From NCBI RefSeq assembly GCF_016741815.1, contig NZ_JAERRJ010000001.1:248001-312000 (forward strand): a DNA stretch of 64,000 nucleotides. The letters run 5' to 3'. Under the pieces are notes generated by a model. That model was not told the DNA's origin. It did no database searches and was given only the letters and a program-made list of their open reading frames with translations. The translations under genes were made by a program, and so were the position numbers. This document shows positions 36,023-45,240 of the stretch, piece after piece (the stretch's first letter is position 1; each line of letters opens with the position of its first letter). Source of the DNA: Nocardia acididurans (GTDB lineage Bacteria; Actinomycetota; Actinomycetes; Mycobacteriales; Mycobacteriaceae).

Positions 36023-37864
36023 CTATCGGTCGGCGAGCACGGCAAGGTCACGTTCACAGGCGGCCGTCAAGGCGGGTCGCCGGTGCGCCGCCTGACGCAA
36101 CTGCGCCTCCAATTCCCCTACCCGACGGTCTGTTTCGACCATGCGCTCGGTCGTGGCACCCACCACCTCTTCCGCGAGCCGCTCCTCCGCCTCCACCAGC
36201 GCCGTCGCCACCCGCTGCTCCGACTGCGCCTTCACATTCACCAGCGTGTCCGACACCCACTGCTGAAGATGAGCGCGCTCAGCGAGCTGCCCGCGCGCAC
36301 GCACCACCCACGCCGCCACGGCCAACCCCAGCACCAGGCCGACCGGCACGATCGCCCACTCGAACGACTCCCACACCGCCAGCGGCGCGACCACGAAACG
36401 GCCCAGACCGAACCCCGCCGACGCGCCCACCAACAGCATCAGCCGATCCTCCAGACCGCGCCGCCGCCGCTCCGGCCCCGAACCCGGCCGCACCGGCACC
36501 GCCCGAGCCGCCTTCACCGCGGCCTCCGCGACCTCCCAATCCGCGGCCCCGGCCGCCTGCTCCACCTGAGAGGTCAGCTCCAGCAGCCGATTCCGCACCG
36601 CGCGATCCATCTCACGTGTGAGATCTTCCACTGCGCCGGCCAACCGCTCCGGCGTGTCGGCCTCCGCGGTGCACGGCAGACCTTCTATCTCCGCGCGGAT
36701 GCCCGCGTTCAAGGCGCGCACCCGCGAACCCACCTCGTGCACGAGATCCACACGGGCCAACTGCATGCGATTGCGCAGCGTGGCCATAGCGGTCCCGCGC
36801 CCGCCGTCGCTCACCGCGAGCAGCGTCGCCCGCTCCTCCCGCAGCGCGGTCACATCGCCGCCGCCGCGCAGCTTGGCCAACTGCCGCTCGATCCGCACCC
36901 GCGTCTCGCCCACCACCCGGTCCCGCACGATCGCCGCCTGATCCCCCTCCGGCCCCGCCCCCGCCGCCGCCACCAACAGCGCGTGCAACCACCCCAGCCC
37001 CGACCGATCCAGCAGCGCCGCATCCGAACCCGCGCGCGCCACCGCCGCCACCCGCGCCGACACCGGCACGATCTCGACCTCGGACGCGGCGGCGGCCGGG
37101 CTGTTCTGCGGTGCGGCAGTGGTCGCTTCGGCCTCCGGTGGGACGGCGGCTTCCAGCTCCCGGCGCAGTGCGCTCAGCAGCTCGGCGTCCTGCCGCAGAA
37201 TCATCCGCCATTCCCGGTGGGCGTGAATCCCGTCCAGCGCGAATACGATCCGGGTTCCGTCCGCCCACAGTTCCCGCACCACGCGCAGCATGTCGCCACC
37301 TATAGGTGATCCGGCGTCCAGGACCACGAGCGCCACCGGCACCGGTCGCTCCGCCGTGCCGTGGGCCTCGCCCGCGGCGGGGCAGCAGGGCGCGCCGCCG
37401 CCGGGATCGACCGGGCCGTCGTGCGGATTCCGCTGTGCCGCACGCTCCTCTACATCTACATGCGGTTCGAAGCGGGCCAGCTCCACCCGCAGCATGACGC
37501 TGTTGATGTCGCCCGCGCTGATCAGTGCCACCGTGCGCGGTGGCGCTGCGCCGTCCCATCGCATGGCGCGCAGCAGCGCCAGGCCGTGTGGATTCCAGCG
37601 GGTGACAACAGCTTCCGCATCGGGGGAAAGGGCGATCGTTCGCGGGTCATCCCCCGGCGCGGGTGGAACGGTCGAACTGATCGCGCAGCGCTCGACCTCG
37701 GGCAATCGCAGGGTGGATCCAGGTCTCGCTGCCCGCGCTCTCACATCCTCGGCGTCCTGCGTCGTCGAAATCTGTTGCGGCACGGCCGTCTTGCGTGGCT
37801 CGCCGGACCCGGCCGCGGGAGCGGCGACCGGGCGCGATGCGAGCGGGTCTTCGTTGTCCACCAC
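36023..37864 (-). CDS. Dynamin-like membrane protein without P-loop (Rv0210-like)
   Basis: 613 residues. The N-terminal region resembles a GTPase fold, but the segment TVALISAGDINSVML lacks the GxxxxGKS loop. Helical and coiled regions follow, then two adjacent membrane helices (about residues 500-545) and a C-terminal amphipathic coiled coil (QSEQRVATALVEAEERLAE). This layout suits a dynamin-like partner protein. The next gene upstream in the same direction encodes the P-loop GTPase, as Rv0209/Rv0210 lie together near pckA. Role inferred only. Confidence 0.65.
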   Translation of the reverse strand: MVDNEDPLASRPVAAPAAGSGEPRKTAVPQQISTTQDAEDVRARAARPGSTLRLPEVERCAISSTVPPAPGDDPRTIALSPDAEAVVTRWNPHGLALLRAMRWDGAAPPRTVALISAGDINSVMLRVELARFEPHVDVEERAAQRNPHDGPVDPGGGAPCCPAAGEAHGTAERPVPVALVVLDAGSPIGGDMLRVVRELWADGTRIVFALDGIHAHREWRMILRQDAELLSALRRELEAAVPPEAEATTAAPQNSPAAAASEVEIVPVSARVAAVARAGSDAALLDRSGLGWLHALLVAAAGAGPEGDQAAIVRDRVVGETRVRIERQLAKLRGGGDVTALREERATLLAVSDGGRGTAMATLRNRMQLARVDLVHEVGSRVRALNAGIRAEIEGLPCTAEADTPERLAGAVEDLTREMDRAVRNRLLELTSQVEQAAGAADWEVAEAAVKAARAVPVRPGSGPERRRRGLEDRLMLLVGASAGFGLGRFVVAPLAVWESFEWAIVPVGLVLGLAVAAWVVRARGQLAERAHLQQWVSDTLVNVKAQSEQRVATALVEAEERLAEEVVGATTERMVETDRRVGELEAQLRQAAHRRPALTAACERDLAVLADR

Positions 37865-38019
37865 TGATCATTCGTTTCCGAGCATGGGAACGGCTGGGCC
37901 GAAGGGGAATTCGAAGCGGTCGCTTCCGCATCGCGGCGACGGGCACGCTCCTCCGAAGGGTGTCGGGGTGCTCGGGTCCGAGGGCGTGCTCGCGGCCGTA
38001 GATGAGCCCGTCGCCCGTC
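37865..38019. other. Spacer between the GTPase pair
   Basis: 155 bases with no gene seen. It may hold an extra start for the downstream gene. Confidence 0.4.
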
Positions 38020-38670
38020 CTACAGCCGCCGATAGCGGCGGTGGATTTCGTGGTGGAGCGGGTCGATTCCACTGGCGCAGTGCAGGATCTGCAGCAGTTG
38101 CCGAGCCGTCAGCGCCGGATCATGGCGAAGGGCGGTGAGTGCGCAGGCCACACCGTAGAGATCCCAGCGCTCCAGCAGGGCGCGGCGATCGGCGATGTCG
38201 GCCCCGAGTTCGGCGGAGAGGAAGCGGTCGGCGAGGAGTGTGCAGGCCGGATCCGTGCGATGCCGATGACGTCGCAGGGTGTCGAGGTCGGCCGGTGTGA
38301 TCGTGGTGGTGCGGGTGCGCGCGGCGAGCGCGGCCACGACCGGGAAGACGGGCAGGCCGAGAACCTCGGCGCTGCGGTCCGCCTCTGCCGCCGCATCGGA
38401 CCAACGGGTCCCTATGGTTTCGGCCTTGTTGAGAACCACAATTGTTCGCCGGGGTGTTAACGCCGCTGTGAGTTGTCTGTCCGTTGGCCCGGGAGGTCCG
38501 GTGAGTACATAGACGACCAGGTCACCGTGGAGGACCGGGGTGGTTTGCCAGGGGTGATCGACCGGTCGGGTTTCCTCGGCCGTCAAGAGCGACAATGCAT
38601 TTCGCAGGGTGGATTTGCCGGCCCGGGAGCGGCCGGTGATCTGGATGCGCGGGGGTCGCCCTGCCGACAC
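38020..38670 (-). CDS. Small P-loop GTPase (Rv0209-like)
   Basis: 216 residues. Walker A is ITGRSRAGKSTLRNAL near the N-terminus. The base-specificity loop reads VLNKAET, where NKxD has Glu instead of Asp. A DLVVYVLTGPPGPTD segment stands for the switch/Walker B region. The C-terminal half is helical with no membrane segment. GTG 38670 is the only upstream start. It is probably the catalytic partner of the 36023-37864 protein; the substituted NKxD residue makes nucleotide preference uncertain. Confidence 0.7.
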   Translation of the reverse strand: MSAGRPPRIQITGRSRAGKSTLRNALSLLTAEETRPVDHPWQTTPVLHGDLVVYVLTGPPGPTDRQLTAALTPRRTIVVLNKAETIGTRWSDAAAEADRSAEVLGLPVFPVVAALAARTRTTTITPADLDTLRRHRHRTDPACTLLADRFLSAELGADIADRRALLERWDLYGVACALTALRHDPALTARQLLQILHCASGIDPLHHEIHRRYRRL

Positions 38671-38929
38671 AGGGGCAGCCTAGTGCGCGGCCCGGTAGGG
38701 CGCCGGAAGTTCGGGCACGCCACCGCCACGGTGTCCGGTGAGCGGGATCGACCGTGCCCCCGGTATTTGGGTCTACCTGTGCCACAGCACAATTCGGTGC
38801 GACTCCTCTTCACAGGAACTCGTCATTCACCTACTGTTTCGATCCGGTCGACCATGCGGTCGATTGTGCGGTGTGGTGGTGCGACTCGATCGGGTCCGGC
38901 CCCGTGCCGGAACTCGTGAGGAGGTTGCG

Positions 38930-40276
38930 ATGGCCGTCACCGCCGACGTCATCGGAAATGCGGAGCCCAGCGGCAGACCGGCCGCCGCGGACCGGCCGGT
39001 GCCACCGAGCCGGGATCCCTTCTTCCGCGCGCCCTCCGGGTTCGCCATGCACACGCCGGGCACGATCCTGCGCAGCCGCACGGTCGAACTCGCCCTGTTC
39101 GGGATCATCCCGCAGCAGGTGACGGCCTGGCAGCTGCTCTACCGCAGCACCGATCTCAACGGACAGCCCGAGGTCGCCGTCACCACCGTGCTGCTGCCGA
39201 AAGGCGCTGCGCCGGACGGTGATCGGCCACTGCTGGCCTTCCAGTCCGCCATGGACGCGGTGACCGACCGCTGTGCGCCCTCCTACGCGCTGCGCAGGGG
39301 CGCGGTCGCGCCGGGCTCGATCACGCAGCTGGAGTGGCTGCTGGTGGCCAATGCGCTGCGGCGCGGCTGGGCGGTGAGCATCGCCGATCACGAGGGCCCG
39401 CAGGGCGCCTTCGGCGCGGCCCGCGAACCCGGCTACCGCGCCCTGGACGGCGTGCGCGCGGCCCTGCGCTTCGCCCCGATGGGCCTGCGTTCCGACACCA
39501 AGGTGGCGGTGTGGGGCTATTCGGGCGGCGGCATGGCCAGTTCCTGGGCGATCGAGATGGCACCTGAGTACGCGCCGGAACTGCATATCGTCGGCGCGGT
39601 GCTGGGCGCGCCGGTCGGCGATCCCAAACAGGTGCTGCTGCGTCTGAACGGCGGCCTGTTCTCGGGTTTCCCGGCGATCGTGTTCGCGGCGCTGCGCAAT
39701 GTGTATCCCGCGCTGGCGGAGGTGGTGGACAACGATCTCACCCCCGACGGCCGCCGCATGCTCGATCGGATGGCCGGTCTGGGACCGATCGCGGCGCTGC
39801 CGTTGCTGGTGGGCCGTCCGATGGATCGCTTCCTGCACCGCCCGCTCGACGAGATCCTGCCGCAGCTGGAGGACGTCTTCGACGATATCCGCCTGGGCAA
39901 TTCGGCCCCGGCCTGTCCGGTGCTGGTGGTGACGCCGGTGAACGACCAGGTCATTCATATCGACGGCATCGATGGTCAGGTGGGCCGCTACCGGGATTCC
40001 GGCGCGGCGGTCTGGTACGTCCGGGATCGCCTGAGTGAGCATTTCTCGCTGCTGCCGCTGTCGACGCCGATCAGCCTGGATTGGCTGGCCGACCGGATCG
40101 ACGGCAAGCCGCTGCAAGCCCCCACGACAAAGACCGTCTGGTCGGTCGCATTTGCCTCGGCGCACTGGCGCAGCATGGTGGAAATGGCAACTGCCGCAAT
40201 GCGAGTCACGCTCGGACTGCCCCTGACCAGGCAGGCCGAGCAGCCCGCCGATACCGCGGCCGGCCTGGCGGCCTGA
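38930..40276 (+). CDS. Secretory-lipase-family (LIP) hydrolase
   Basis: 448-residue alpha/beta hydrolase. The nucleophile elbow is WGYSGGGMASSWA, with a preceding ADHEGPQGAFGA oxyanion-side segment, acid region TPVNDQVIHIDG and His in LSEHFSLLPLS. These match actinobacterial triacylglycerol lipases of the LIP family. GAGGAGG sits seven bases before ATG 38930. No typical signal peptide is evident, so localisation is unclear. The 259 bases upstream show no gene. Confidence 0.85.
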   Translation: MAVTADVIGNAEPSGRPAAADRPVPPSRDPFFRAPSGFAMHTPGTILRSRTVELALFGIIPQQVTAWQLLYRSTDLNGQPEVAVTTVLLPKGAAPDGDRPLLAFQSAMDAVTDRCAPSYALRRGAVAPGSITQLEWLLVANALRRGWAVSIADHEGPQGAFGAAREPGYRALDGVRAALRFAPMGLRSDTKVAVWGYSGGGMASSWAIEMAPEYAPELHIVGAVLGAPVGDPKQVLLRLNGGLFSGFPAIVFAALRNVYPALAEVVDNDLTPDGRRMLDRMAGLGPIAALPLLVGRPMDRFLHRPLDEILPQLEDVFDDIRLGNSAPACPVLVVTPVNDQVIHIDGIDGQVGRYRDSGAAVWYVRDRLSEHFSLLPLSTPISLDWLADRIDGKPLQAPTTKTVWSVAFASAHWRSMVEMATAAMRVTLGLPLTRQAEQPADTAAGLAA

Positions 40277-40335
40277 CCGAGCGCCCGGACCGGTAGGCGT
40301 AACCGATTGCTGCGCTAATCATCCAATACTGGACA

Positions 40336-41085
40336 ATGGACGCCGTGAACGACGCCGATGCAGCCCGTCCCAGCGGCAACCGTCTGTACCCCCGGGTGAC
40401 CAGCTTCCGCATGCGCCGCGGGGCCATCTCCCCGACGCGGCAGGACGCCTGGGATCGGCTGTGGCCGGAAATCGGCCGTGACGTCGCCGACGAGCCGCTG
40501 AACGCCGACGCGTGGTTCGGCCGGTCCGCACCGCTGATCATCGAGATCGGCTGCGGCACCGGCACGGCCACCGCGGCCATGGCGCAGGCCGAGCCGCAGT
40601 TCAATCTGATCGGCATCGAGGTGTACAAGCCGGGCCTGGCCCAGCTGGTGCAGCGCATCGAGCGCGAGAACATCACCAATCTCCGGTTGCTGCGCGGTGA
40701 TGCGGTGGATGTTCTGGAAAATATGGTTGCTCCCGAATCGCTGACCGGTGTTCGCGTGTTCTTTCCGGACCCGTGGCCGAAGGCGCGCCATCACAAGCGA
40801 CGGCTGTTGCAGCCCGCGACCCTGACACTTATCGCAAGTCGCCTGAAGCCGGGCGGTGTGCTGCATGTCGCAACTGATCACGCCGATTACGCGGAACAGA
40901 TTGCGGAGGTCGGAGCGGGAGAACCCCAGCTCATCGGCCTGAATGAAACGACCGGGGGGCGTTCGGAGGACTGGCGAGAAACCGCACCGATCGGTTTTGA
41001 ACGCCCGATTACCAAATTCGAAAACAAAGGACTCAGCGCGGGTAGCGCCATCACGGAGTTCATCTGGGGGAAGATCGAATCATGA
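40336..41085 (+). CDS. trmB: tRNA (guanine-N7-)-methyltransferase TrmB
   Basis: Methylates G46 in the variable loop of tRNAs using SAM. The SAM site is EIGCGTGTATAAMA and the family hallmark VFFPDPWPKARHHKRRLLQP is present; length 249. It is the first gene of the conserved trmB-NYN-mmpL3 operon (Rv0208c-Rv0206c); its stop overlaps the next ATG (ATGA). Confidence 0.95.
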   Translation: MDAVNDADAARPSGNRLYPRVTSFRMRRGAISPTRQDAWDRLWPEIGRDVADEPLNADAWFGRSAPLIIEIGCGTGTATAAMAQAEPQFNLIGIEVYKPGLAQLVQRIERENITNLRLLRGDAVDVLENMVAPESLTGVRVFFPDPWPKARHHKRRLLQPATLTLIASRLKPGGVLHVATDHADYAEQIAEVGAGEPQLIGLNETTGGRSEDWRETAPIGFERPITKFENKGLSAGSAITEFIWGKIES

Positions 41086-41828
41086 GCGTCAGTGAGATGG
41101 CCCGCGACGTCGCGGATGTTGCCGAAATAATGCACGGCACCTCGTCGACCGAACTAACGGGCACCACGAGCTTGTCCAGTAGCGTCCCGGATGTGCGCCG
41201 GGTACTGCTGGTGTGGGACGCACCCAACCTCGATATGGGTCTGGGCGCGATACTCGGCGGCCGGCCCACGGCCGCGTACCGCCCGCGCTTCGACGCGCTC
41301 GGCCGCTGGCTGCTGGCCCGCACCGCCGAACTGTCCGTCGGCAGCCCGACCCGGGTCGAACCCGAGGCCACCGTCTTCACCAATATCGCCCCCGGCACCG
41401 CCGACGTGGTGCGACCGTGGGTCGAGGCGCTGCGCAATGTCGGCTACGCCGTCTTCGCCAAACCCAAGATCGACGAAGATTCCGATGTCGACAGCGACAT
41501 GCTCGGACACATCGAGCTACGCCGTCGCGGCGCGGGACTCGCGGGCATCATGGTGGCCTCGGCCGATGGCCAGGCCTTCCGCGCGCCCCTGGAGGAAATC
41601 GCGCACAGCGGCGTCCCTGTCCAAGTACTGGGATTCCGCGAGCACGCGAGTTGGGCCGTCACGTCGGATATTCTCGAGTTCATCGACCTCGAGGACATCC
41701 CGGGCGTGTTCCGTGAACCGCTGCCCAGGGTCAGCCTCGACTCGCTGCCCGACGAGGGAGCCTGGCTGCAGCCGTTCCGGCCGCTGTCCGCGCTGCTCAC
41801 CTCCCGCCCCGCTCAAGGAGTCGCTTAG
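41082..41828 (+). CDS. NYN-domain protein (Rv0207c-like)
   Basis: 248 residues with a PIN-like NYN fold: [15 protein letters not shown] holds the first acidic residue, [14 protein letters not shown] the second and [11 protein letters not shown] the third. Such folds are often ribonucleases, though activity of this family is unproven. It overlaps trmB by four bases and mmpL3 by one base, so all three are coupled. GGGGGAAG precedes ATG 41082. The conserved link to mmpL3 is unexplained. Confidence 0.85.
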   Translation: MSVSEMARDVADVAEIMHGTSSTELTGTTSLSSSVPDVRRVLLVWDAPNLDMGLGAILGGRPTAAYRPRFDALGRWLLARTAELSVGSPTRVEPEATVFTNIAPGTADVVRPWVEALRNVGYAVFAKPKIDEDSDVDSDMLGHIELRRRGAGLAGIMVASADGQAFRAPLEEIAHSGVPVQVLGFREHASWAVTSDILEFIDLEDIPGVFREPLPRVSLDSLPDEGAWLQPFRPLSALLTSRPAQGVA

Positions 41829-44800
41829 TGTTCACCCGCTGGGGCGACCTGGTCTACAAGCTGCGCTTCACTGTTCTAGGTGTCGCCGTCGCCGCGTTCC
41901 TCGCCCTCGGTGGCTACGGGCTTGGGCTGGCAGATCATCTCAGCTCCAGCGGATGGTTCGACCCCACCTCGGAATCGGTCAAGGCCGCCGTCGTCAAGGA
42001 TCAGGCATACGGTCGCGACCACAATGCCGACGTCCTGGTGCTGTACACCGCACCCGACGGCAAGACCATCGACGATCCGCAGGTCAGCAAGGAAATCACC
42101 GACAGCCTCAACAGCCTGCCGGAGAAGTATCCGCAGATCGCGAAGATCAACGGCGCCTACTACAAAACCGATACCGGCGAGTGGGCCCCGAATGTGTTCG
42201 GCAGCAAGGACAAGAAGTACGCCTTCGCGTCCATCGCGCTGAACGGCAACAGCGACACCGAGATGCTGAACAACTACAAGGCGGTTCAGAACGTCTTCGC
42301 TGTTCCGGGCATCAAGACCGAGGTCGCCGGTCTGCAGCCGGTGGCCTTCACGCTGAACGACACCATCGCCAGCGATGTGAAGCGCATGGAGTTGATCGCG
42401 CTGCCCGCGGTCGCGGTACTGCTGTTCTTCATCTTCGGCGGTGTCGTCGCGGCCTCGCTGCCGCTCATCATCGGCGGTCTGACCATCATCGCCGCCAACG
42501 GCATCGTCATGGCGCTGACCAAGTTCGCCGAGGTGAACTCGTTCGTCAGCGCCGTGGTGTCGATGATCGGCCTCGGCCTGGCCATCGACTACGGCCTGTT
42601 CATCGTGAGCCGCTTCCGTGAGGAGCTGGCCGAGGGCTACGACACCAAGGCCGCCGTGCGCCGGACGGTGATGACGGCCGGGCGCACCGTCACCTCCTCG
42701 GCGACCATGATCATCGCGGCCAGTGCGGGCATGCTGCTGTTCCCACAGGGCTTCCTGAAATCGGTCGCCTACGGAACCATCGCCGCCGTACTGCTGGCCA
42801 TGGTGTCCTCGCTCACCGTGCTGCCCGCCATCCTCGCCATCCTCGGCCGGCGCGTGGACAGCCTGAGCCTGAAGTGGATCAACAAGACCAAGACCGCGGA
42901 CGAGATCGAGAACGGCTTCTGGGGCAAGCTCACCGCATGGGTGATGAAGCATCCGCTCAAGGTCGCGATCCCGCTGGTGATCGTGCTGCTGCTGCTCATC
43001 ATTCCGGTGAAGAACCTGCAGTTCGGCGGTATCTCGGAAACCTATCTGCCGCCGGACAATCCGACGCGTGTGGCGCAGGAGCACTTCGACGAGATCTTCC
43101 CGCTGCGCAAGGCCGACCCGGTGCAGCTGGTGATCGTCACCGACAACTCGCGCAATATCGGGCAGATTCTCTCGCAGGCGAATCAGGCGCCCGGACTGGT
43201 GAAGAACTCGGTGTTCGGCGTTCCGTCCAAGCCGCCCAACGGTTCCAACGTGTGGGTCACCGAGGCGACCGTCGAGGACAGCGCGCATCCCGAGGACACC
43301 GTCGACTATCTGCGGTCCATGGAGGTGCCCGAGGACGCGGAGGTCTTCGTCACCGGGCAACCGGTGCTGATGATGGACAGCGTCAACTCGCTGCTGGACC
43401 GGATGCCGATCATGATCGCACTGGTCCTGCTGATCACCACCGTGCTGATGTTCCTGACCTTCGGGTCACTCGTGCTGCCGCTGAAGGCCGCGCTCATGAG
43501 CGCGCTCGGCCTCGGCTCCACACTGGGCATCCTGACGTGGATCTTCATCGACGGGCACGGCGCGTCACTGCTGAACTTCACGCCACAGCCGATCATGTCG
43601 CCGGTGCTGGTGCTGATCATCGCGATCATCTACGGCCTGTCCATCGACTACGAGGTATTCCTGCTGTCCCGCATGGTCGAAGCGCGCACCCAGGGCGCGT
43701 CGACCACCGAGGCCGTCCGCATCGGCACCGCGCAGACCGGCCGCATCATCACCGCGGCGGCACTGATCCTGCTCGTGGTGACAGGTGCGTTCGCCTTCTC
43801 CGACCTGGTGATGATGCAGTACATCGCCTACGGCATGGTGGCGGCGCTGCTCATCGACGCCACCGTGCTGCGCATGCTGCTGGTGCCCGCCACCATGAAG
43901 CTGCTCGGTGACGACTGCTGGTGGGCTCCGGCCTGGATGAAGAAGATCCAGCAGAAGATCGGCCTGGGCGAACCCATCCTCGACGACGAGCGCCCCGGCG
44001 GTGAGGAAGTGGTCGACCTGGTCAAGACCACGCCCATCACCGACCCGGTCACCATGCAGATCCCGGCGCTGGCCGACGGCTCGCTCCCGCGCTCCCCGCG
44101 CAAGCCGCGCCGCACGGCCCGCACGATCGACGTCGACAGCGAGGCGCCCACCCAGGCCCTCGACGAGGTGGCGACCAAACCCGTCGCCGTGCAGCCGTCG
44201 GCAGGCACCGCAAAGCCCGGAACGCCTTCCGCCCCTGCGCAACCCGGTACGCCGGGCAAGGGCAATTCGGCCGCGGGTGCGGCTTCGCAGTCGGATCGCA
44301 CCGCCGACGGCTCGTTCACGCAGTCGGCCTTCAACGCGCCCGGAAACTCCGGCGCGCGGCCCGGTACCGGCGTGACCGAGCAGGCCGCGTCCCGCGGCCA
44401 GGACGGGGCGTTCGCGCAGAAGCCGGGCACGGCCGGATCGGTCCCGTCGGTGTCGCAGCCGGGTCCGGATGCGCCGCAACAGGGTTCGGTCCCGCCCCCG
44501 GCAGGCTCGATCCGACCAGCAGCAGGTTCGGTGCCACCAGCAGCAGGTTCGGTGCCACCGGCAGCGGGTTCGATCCCACCGGCAGCGGGTTCGATCCCAC
44601 CGGCAGCAGGTTCGGTGCCACCAGCAGCGGGTTCCGTTCCGCCGCAGGCAGGTTCGGCCGCACCGCAGGCAGGTTCCGGCGGGTCGCTGACCTTCTCGGA
44701 GATGCTGCAGGCGGGCGCCGCGACCGGCAGGCCGGATTCGGCTGCGCCGCAGTCGGATCCGCAGCCTCCGGCGCAACCGGTCGCGGGTGCGGAGCGGGTG

Positions 44801-45100
44801 CTCCCGCCGCCGTCGCTCAAGGTGCCGCCGCACCCGGCGACCCGCGCCCAGCTGTACCAGCCCCAGCCCCCCGAACCGGCGCAGCCCGCGGAAACCGCTG
44901 CCACGGAACCGCATCCGACCCACCACGCGGCGGATGACGAGGCCCAGGGCGATGGCCGCAACAGCATCGAGCAGTGGATGTCCGACCTCCGCTCCGCGCG
45001 CCGACGTGGTGGCGAGCAGGACGACGAGGGCAAACACCGCGGCGGCGAGGGCCGCACGGTGAGCGTCAACGAACTACTACGCCGCCAGAACCGCGACTGA
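41828..45100 (+). CDS. mmpL3: Trehalose monomycolate exporter MmpL3
   Basis: RND-type flippase that moves trehalose monomycolate across the inner membrane by proton motive force. Two repeats of one plus five helices carry the proton-relay Asp-Tyr pairs in [13 protein letters not shown] (about residue 253) and [13 protein letters not shown] (about residue 605). After the last helix a long cytoplasmic tail of roughly 370 residues contains nine tandem 7-residue repeats. GTG 41828 overlaps the previous stop; GGAG precedes it. Length 1090 exceeds the M. tuberculosis protein mainly in the tail. Confidence 0.97.
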   Translation: MFTRWGDLVYKLRFTVLGVAVAAFLALGGYGLGLADHLSSSGWFDPTSESVKAAVVKDQAYGRDHNADVLVLYTAPDGKTIDDPQVSKEITDSLNSLPEKYPQIAKINGAYYKTDTGEWAPNVFGSKDKKYAFASIALNGNSDTEMLNNYKAVQNVFAVPGIKTEVAGLQPVAFTLNDTIASDVKRMELIALPAVAVLLFFIFGGVVAASLPLIIGGLTIIAANGIVMALTKFAEVNSFVSAVVSMIGLGLAIDYGLFIVSRFREELAEGYDTKAAVRRTVMTAGRTVTSSATMIIAASAGMLLFPQGFLKSVAYGTIAAVLLAMVSSLTVLPAILAILGRRVDSLSLKWINKTKTADEIENGFWGKLTAWVMKHPLKVAIPLVIVLLLLIIPVKNLQFGGISETYLPPDNPTRVAQEHFDEIFPLRKADPVQLVIVTDNSRNIGQILSQANQAPGLVKNSVFGVPSKPPNGSNVWVTEATVEDSAHPEDTVDYLRSMEVPEDAEVFVTGQPVLMMDSVNSLLDRMPIMIALVLLITTVLMFLTFGSLVLPLKAALMSALGLGSTLGILTWIFIDGHGASLLNFTPQPIMSPVLVLIIAIIYGLSIDYEVFLLSRMVEARTQGASTTEAVRIGTAQTGRIITAAALILLVVTGAFAFSDLVMMQYIAYGMVAALLIDATVLRMLLVPATMKLLGDDCWWAPAWMKKIQQKIGLGEPILDDERPGGEEVVDLVKTTPITDPVTMQIPALADGSLPRSPRKPRRTARTIDVDSEAPTQALDEVATKPVAVQPSAGTAKPGTPSAPAQPGTPGKGNSAAGAASQSDRTADGSFTQSAFNAPGNSGARPGTGVTEQAASRGQDGAFAQKPGTAGSVPSVSQPGPDAPQQGSVPPPAGSIRPAAGSVPPAAGSVPPAAGSIPPAAGSIPPAAGSVPPAAGSVPPQAGSAAPQAGSGGSLTFSEMLQAGAATGRPDSAAPQSDPQPPAQPVAGAERVLPPPSLKVPPHPATRAQLYQPQPPEPAQPAETAATEPHPTHHAADDEAQGDGRNSIEQWMSDLRSARRRGGEQDDEGKHRGGEGRTVSVNELLRRQNRD
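44483..44671 (+). repeat. 21-bp tandem repeat in the mmpL3 tail, nine units
   Basis: Nine direct 21-bp units encode GSVPPAA-type heptads (residues about 886-948): [21 protein letters not shown] twice, GSIPPAA twice, [14 protein letters not shown] and GSAAPQA. The near-identity at DNA level suggests recent slippage expansion. Confidence 0.9.
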
Positions 45101-45110
45101 CCGAACACGC

Positions 45111-45145
45111 GAAGGCCCGGCCGGACATCATCCGGCCGGGCCTTC
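45111..45145 (+). terminator. Hairpin terminator of the mmpL3 operon
   Basis: A perfect 15-bp stem (45111-45125 with 45131-45145) and a 5-base loop, starting 11 bases after the mmpL3 stop. Confidence 0.88.
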
Positions 45146-45198
45146 CGCATTTCCGGCGAAACCCGGTTCACCGCACACTGATTCGGACGACAGCGGTG

Positions 45199-45226
45199 GG
45201 CCCCGCATCCTGTCGGATGCGGGGCC
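45199..45226 (-). terminator. Hairpin terminator of the DUF2339 gene
   Basis: A perfect 12-bp stem (GGCCCCGCATCC with GGATGCGGGGCC) and loop TGTC, 15 bases beyond the minus-strand stop at 45241. Together with the mmpL3 hairpin it insulates the two convergent genes. Confidence 0.82.
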
Positions 45227-45240
45227 GCCAACCGTCGATG

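Noticed and set aside
44483-44671. Regular direct repeats suggestive of a CRISPR array
   Set aside because: Units are 21 bp with no spacers, in frame within mmpL3, and encode a heptad repeat.
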